Part shown: positions 62,508 to 64,000 of the stretch, piece by piece
How positions within the stretch are numbered: position 1 is the first letter of the stretch
Layout of the letters: each line of letters begins with the position of its first letter
Notes under the pieces: generated by a model
What the model saw: only the letters and a program-made list of their open reading frames with translations
Database searches by the model: none
What the model was told of the DNA's origin: nothing
Source: Bacteroides sp. CAG:927
GTDB taxonomy: Bacteria; Bacteroidota; Bacteroidia; Bacteroidales; Muribaculaceae
DNA: 64,000 bases
Direction of reading: 5' to 3'
NCBI GenBank assembly: GCA_000431155.1
Contig: HF985627.1
Span: 51,586 to 115,585 of the forward strand
Position numbers and translations under genes: made by a program

Positions 62508-63293
62508 ATGGTCGTCTCATCTGATATTTCGGCACATTACGACTACTGGGACCAATTCGTCAGGGAATGGATGGGCGGCAAATATGCACGTGCGCTTCAC
62601 GTGCCCGAACCGTGGTGGGGCTGGTGTCCTGAAGATGGCGCTCTTCACAGCGTGACAGTCAATCTTATGCCAGGTCGCGGCGGCAAGCTTCAGGAACGGC
62701 GTTGCATGGGATGCATCTCCGCTGTTGGGCGTCTTGCCTATTCGACCATTATGGCAGACGGGTCTCTGCGTGAGCATCTTAGGGATACGGAACAATGGCA
62801 CCTAAGACGACGCTATCGACCATTGATGCTTGCAATAGGCGTGGACAATGATAATATCGCCAAGGATACACGATATCATCTTAGTGTGGAACTTTCGCCG
62901 TTTCACGACACTGTAAGTAACGAACTGTTCATGGATGAACATCGCGCGGAGGTAAACAGGCATACGTTGCTGTTTGCCGCCGAAGCCTCAAAACTGATTA
63001 AATCTCCCGATGGGTCGCATGTAATGTCGCCTTTGAAAAACATCGTGATAGTCCGTTCGTCACTCAAAAATATCACAAAAATAGCCGGCGAACATATCTT
63101 CACCGAAAACATTTCAATAGAATTGGCAGGAAAATCAACTACAATCGGAACATTCAGACTGTCAGAAGAATTATATCCCCATGTGTCGGAAGTGTTGTTC
63201 GTATGTCTTTCCGGATCGCGAAACAATCTTCCGACGCAACAAAATCTAACACAAATAATCAACATTATAAACCATCAATCAAAACAGCAATGA
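62508..63293 (+). CDS. Conserved-looking protein of unknown function
   Basis: 261 residues, no signal peptide or membrane helix, so cytoplasmic. The N-terminal third shows HYDYWDQFVREW, PEPWWGWCPEDG and VTVNLMPGRGGKLQ, a Pro/Trp-rich pocket followed by a glycine loop that vaguely recalls the start of uracil-DNA-glycosylase-like proteins, though I cannot assign the family. Cys-rich ERRCMGCISAV follows. C-terminal part contains alternating strands (KNIVIVRSSLKN, VSEVLFVCLSGSRNN). Located 54 bases after the RNA's T-run and overlapping the LRR gene by 4 bases (ATGA), so it is co-translated with a surface protein, an unusual pairing. Confidence 0.65.
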   Translation: MVVSSDISAHYDYWDQFVREWMGGKYARALHVPEPWWGWCPEDGALHSVTVNLMPGRGGKLQERRCMGCISAVGRLAYSTIMADGSLREHLRDTEQWHLRRRYRPLMLAIGVDNDNIAKDTRYHLSVELSPFHDTVSNELFMDEHRAEVNRHTLLFAAEASKLIKSPDGSHVMSPLKNIVIVRSSLKNITKIAGEHIFTENISIELAGKSTTIGTFRLSEELYPHVSEVLFVCLSGSRNNLPTQQNLTQIINIINHQSKQQ

Positions 63294-64000
63294 AAAAGTT
63301 TTTACTTTCAATGCTCGGAGTGCTATTGGCATTGCCGGGCATTGCTCGCGACTTCACCTACGAGTACGAAGGGCAGACGCTGACCTACACCGTCATCGAC
63401 GAGGAGGCAAAGACATGCAGGACAAAAGAAGGAACGAATTCTACTACCGGCAATTCCGTTTCCGGCGTACTGGAGATTCCATCTATTGCAAAAGACGGAG
63501 ATGTAGAGTATTCCGTCATCGAAATTGGATATCATGCCTTCTACCACTGCTCCGGCCTGACCTCGGTGACCATCCCCAACTCCGTCATCTCAATAGGTTT
63601 TGAAGCTTTCAACGGCTACTCCAGACTGACCGACCTTATGATTGAGGATTCGGACAAGAACCTTTATTTTGGGGAGAATGTTTTCTCAAATGCAGGCTTA
63701 CGGAATGTATATCTTGGCAGGAACTTCTATTACGAAGGTGAATATACATCTTCAGGACCATTCTACGCTTCTAAAATTTCAGAACTGACGATTTCCTCAA
63801 CAGTAACGAAAATTGCTGTAGGTGCTTTTCAGCTCTGTGAGTCGTTAAAATCAGTAGAAATTCCCAACTCCGTCAACTCAATCGGCAAATATGCTTTCTC
63901 CGACTGCTCCGGCCTCACATCGGTGACCATACCCAACTCCGTCACCACAATCGGCAACTCTGCCTTCTCCGGCTGCTCCGGCCTTACATCGGTGACAATA
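63290..64000 (+). CDS. BspA-like leucine-rich-repeat surface protein, 5' part only
   Basis: Open frame from the ATG at 63290 to the window end (237 codons, no stop). Signal peptide about 1-19 (MLGVLLALPGIA). After a beta-strand N-terminal segment come LRR_5/BspA repeats of about 23 residues with the pattern AFSxCSGLTSVTIPNSVTxIG. Family members are exported, often attached to the surface, and bind host or bacterial ligands. Repeats near the end are almost identical at DNA level, so unequal crossing-over could change their number. The start overlaps the preceding stop by 4 bases. Confidence 0.9.
   Translation, partial: MKKFLLSMLGVLLALPGIARDFTYEYEGQTLTYTVIDEEAKTCRTKEGTNSTTGNSVSGVLEIPSIAKDGDVEYSVIEIGYHAFYHCSGLTSVTIPNSVISIGFEAFNGYSRLTDLMIEDSDKNLYFGENVFSNAGLRNVYLGRNFYYEGEYTSSGPFYASKISELTISSTVTKIAVGAFQLCESLKSVEIPNSVNSIGKYAFSDCSGLTSVTIPNSVTTIGNSAFSGCSGLTSVTI
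63905..64000 (+). repeat. Near-identical 69-bp LRR-coding repeats
   Basis: The word TGCTCCGGCCT starts a unit at 63905 and again at 63974, 69 bases (23 codons) apart; a related copy starts at 63548. The array continues past the window. Confidence 0.85.

Noticed and set aside
62156..63293. Retron (structured RNA plus reverse transcriptase)
   Set aside because: The long-range inverted pair recalls retron a1/a2 repeats, but the next gene has no reverse-transcriptase motifs such as a xxDD box.
63323..63603. Short frames on both strands within the LRR gene
   Set aside because: Out-of-frame products of the repeat-rich LRR coding sequence.

Overview
The window is a chromosomal segment of a gut-type member of the Bacteroidales, most likely family Muribaculaceae (the family is inferred, the order is well supported). 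The evidence for the order is protein content and promoter form. Protein content includes DUF4835, a GldB-like lipoprotein, a type B T9SS sorting domain, the TlpA/DUF4369 family, PepSY-like and BspA-like repeat proteins, malic enzyme fused to phosphotransacetylase, and 4-alpha-glucanotransferase with starch-binding modules. Many genes are preceded by the Bacteroidetes sigma-ABfr promoter form TTTG-N19-21-TAnnTTTG, and this also helped decide several start codons.

Layout. 1-460: 3' end of a ZupT-like metal transporter. 443-3593 (-): thymidine kinase, DUF3108 protein, 5'-nucleotidase. 3671-7095 (-): pheS-nth-gtrA-tilS from one promoter. 7219-7300 (-): tRNA-Leu(UAG). 7350-14419 (-): ilvA followed by an RND efflux operon whose tolC-like gene carries a frameshift, ending in a small PII-like gene. 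14551-20560 (+): malic enzyme/PTA, then a coupled trio (glycosidase lipoprotein, phosphoesterase, SPOR lipoprotein). 20636-27526: single genes in both directions (TlpA-like protein, acyl-CoA synthetase, glycosyltransferase, beta-barrel, NAD synthetase, PepSY-like). 27609-30937 (-): valS and ahpC. 31016-42665 (-): a tight colinear series dnaN, exonuclease, coaBC, DUF4835, recN, rlmB, sorting-domain protein, lytic transglycosylase, uvrA. 42704-50506 (-): PBP1A, malQ, B12-dependent ribonucleotide reductase. 50788-55467: nitroreductase (+), dnaA (-), amidase and MCE protein (-). 55641-60124: GldB-like and CxxC-less thioredoxin-like genes (+), glutamine synthetase and an unknown exported protein (-).

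The last 4 kb is different. It holds a membrane-protein/winged-helix regulator pair behind a promoter built around paired 15-bp palindromes, a fragment of a Fic-domain gene, a roughly 300-nt intergenic block that looks like a structured non-coding RNA (own promoter, long-range stems, a pseudoknot, a terminator), an unrecognised 261-residue protein, and a BspA-like leucine-rich-repeat surface protein that runs off the end of the window. This region carries the most interesting unexplained signal.

Most of the rest is housekeeping: replication and repair (dnaA, dnaN, recN, uvrA, nth, exonuclease), translation (pheS, valS, tilS, rlmB, tRNA), nucleotide and cofactor supply (tdk, nrdJ, nadE, coaBC), nitrogen and carbon metabolism (glnA, ilvA, maeB, malQ) and cell envelope (PBP1A, amidase, transglycosylase, MCE protein). 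No CRISPR array, insertion sequence, integrase or rRNA was seen.
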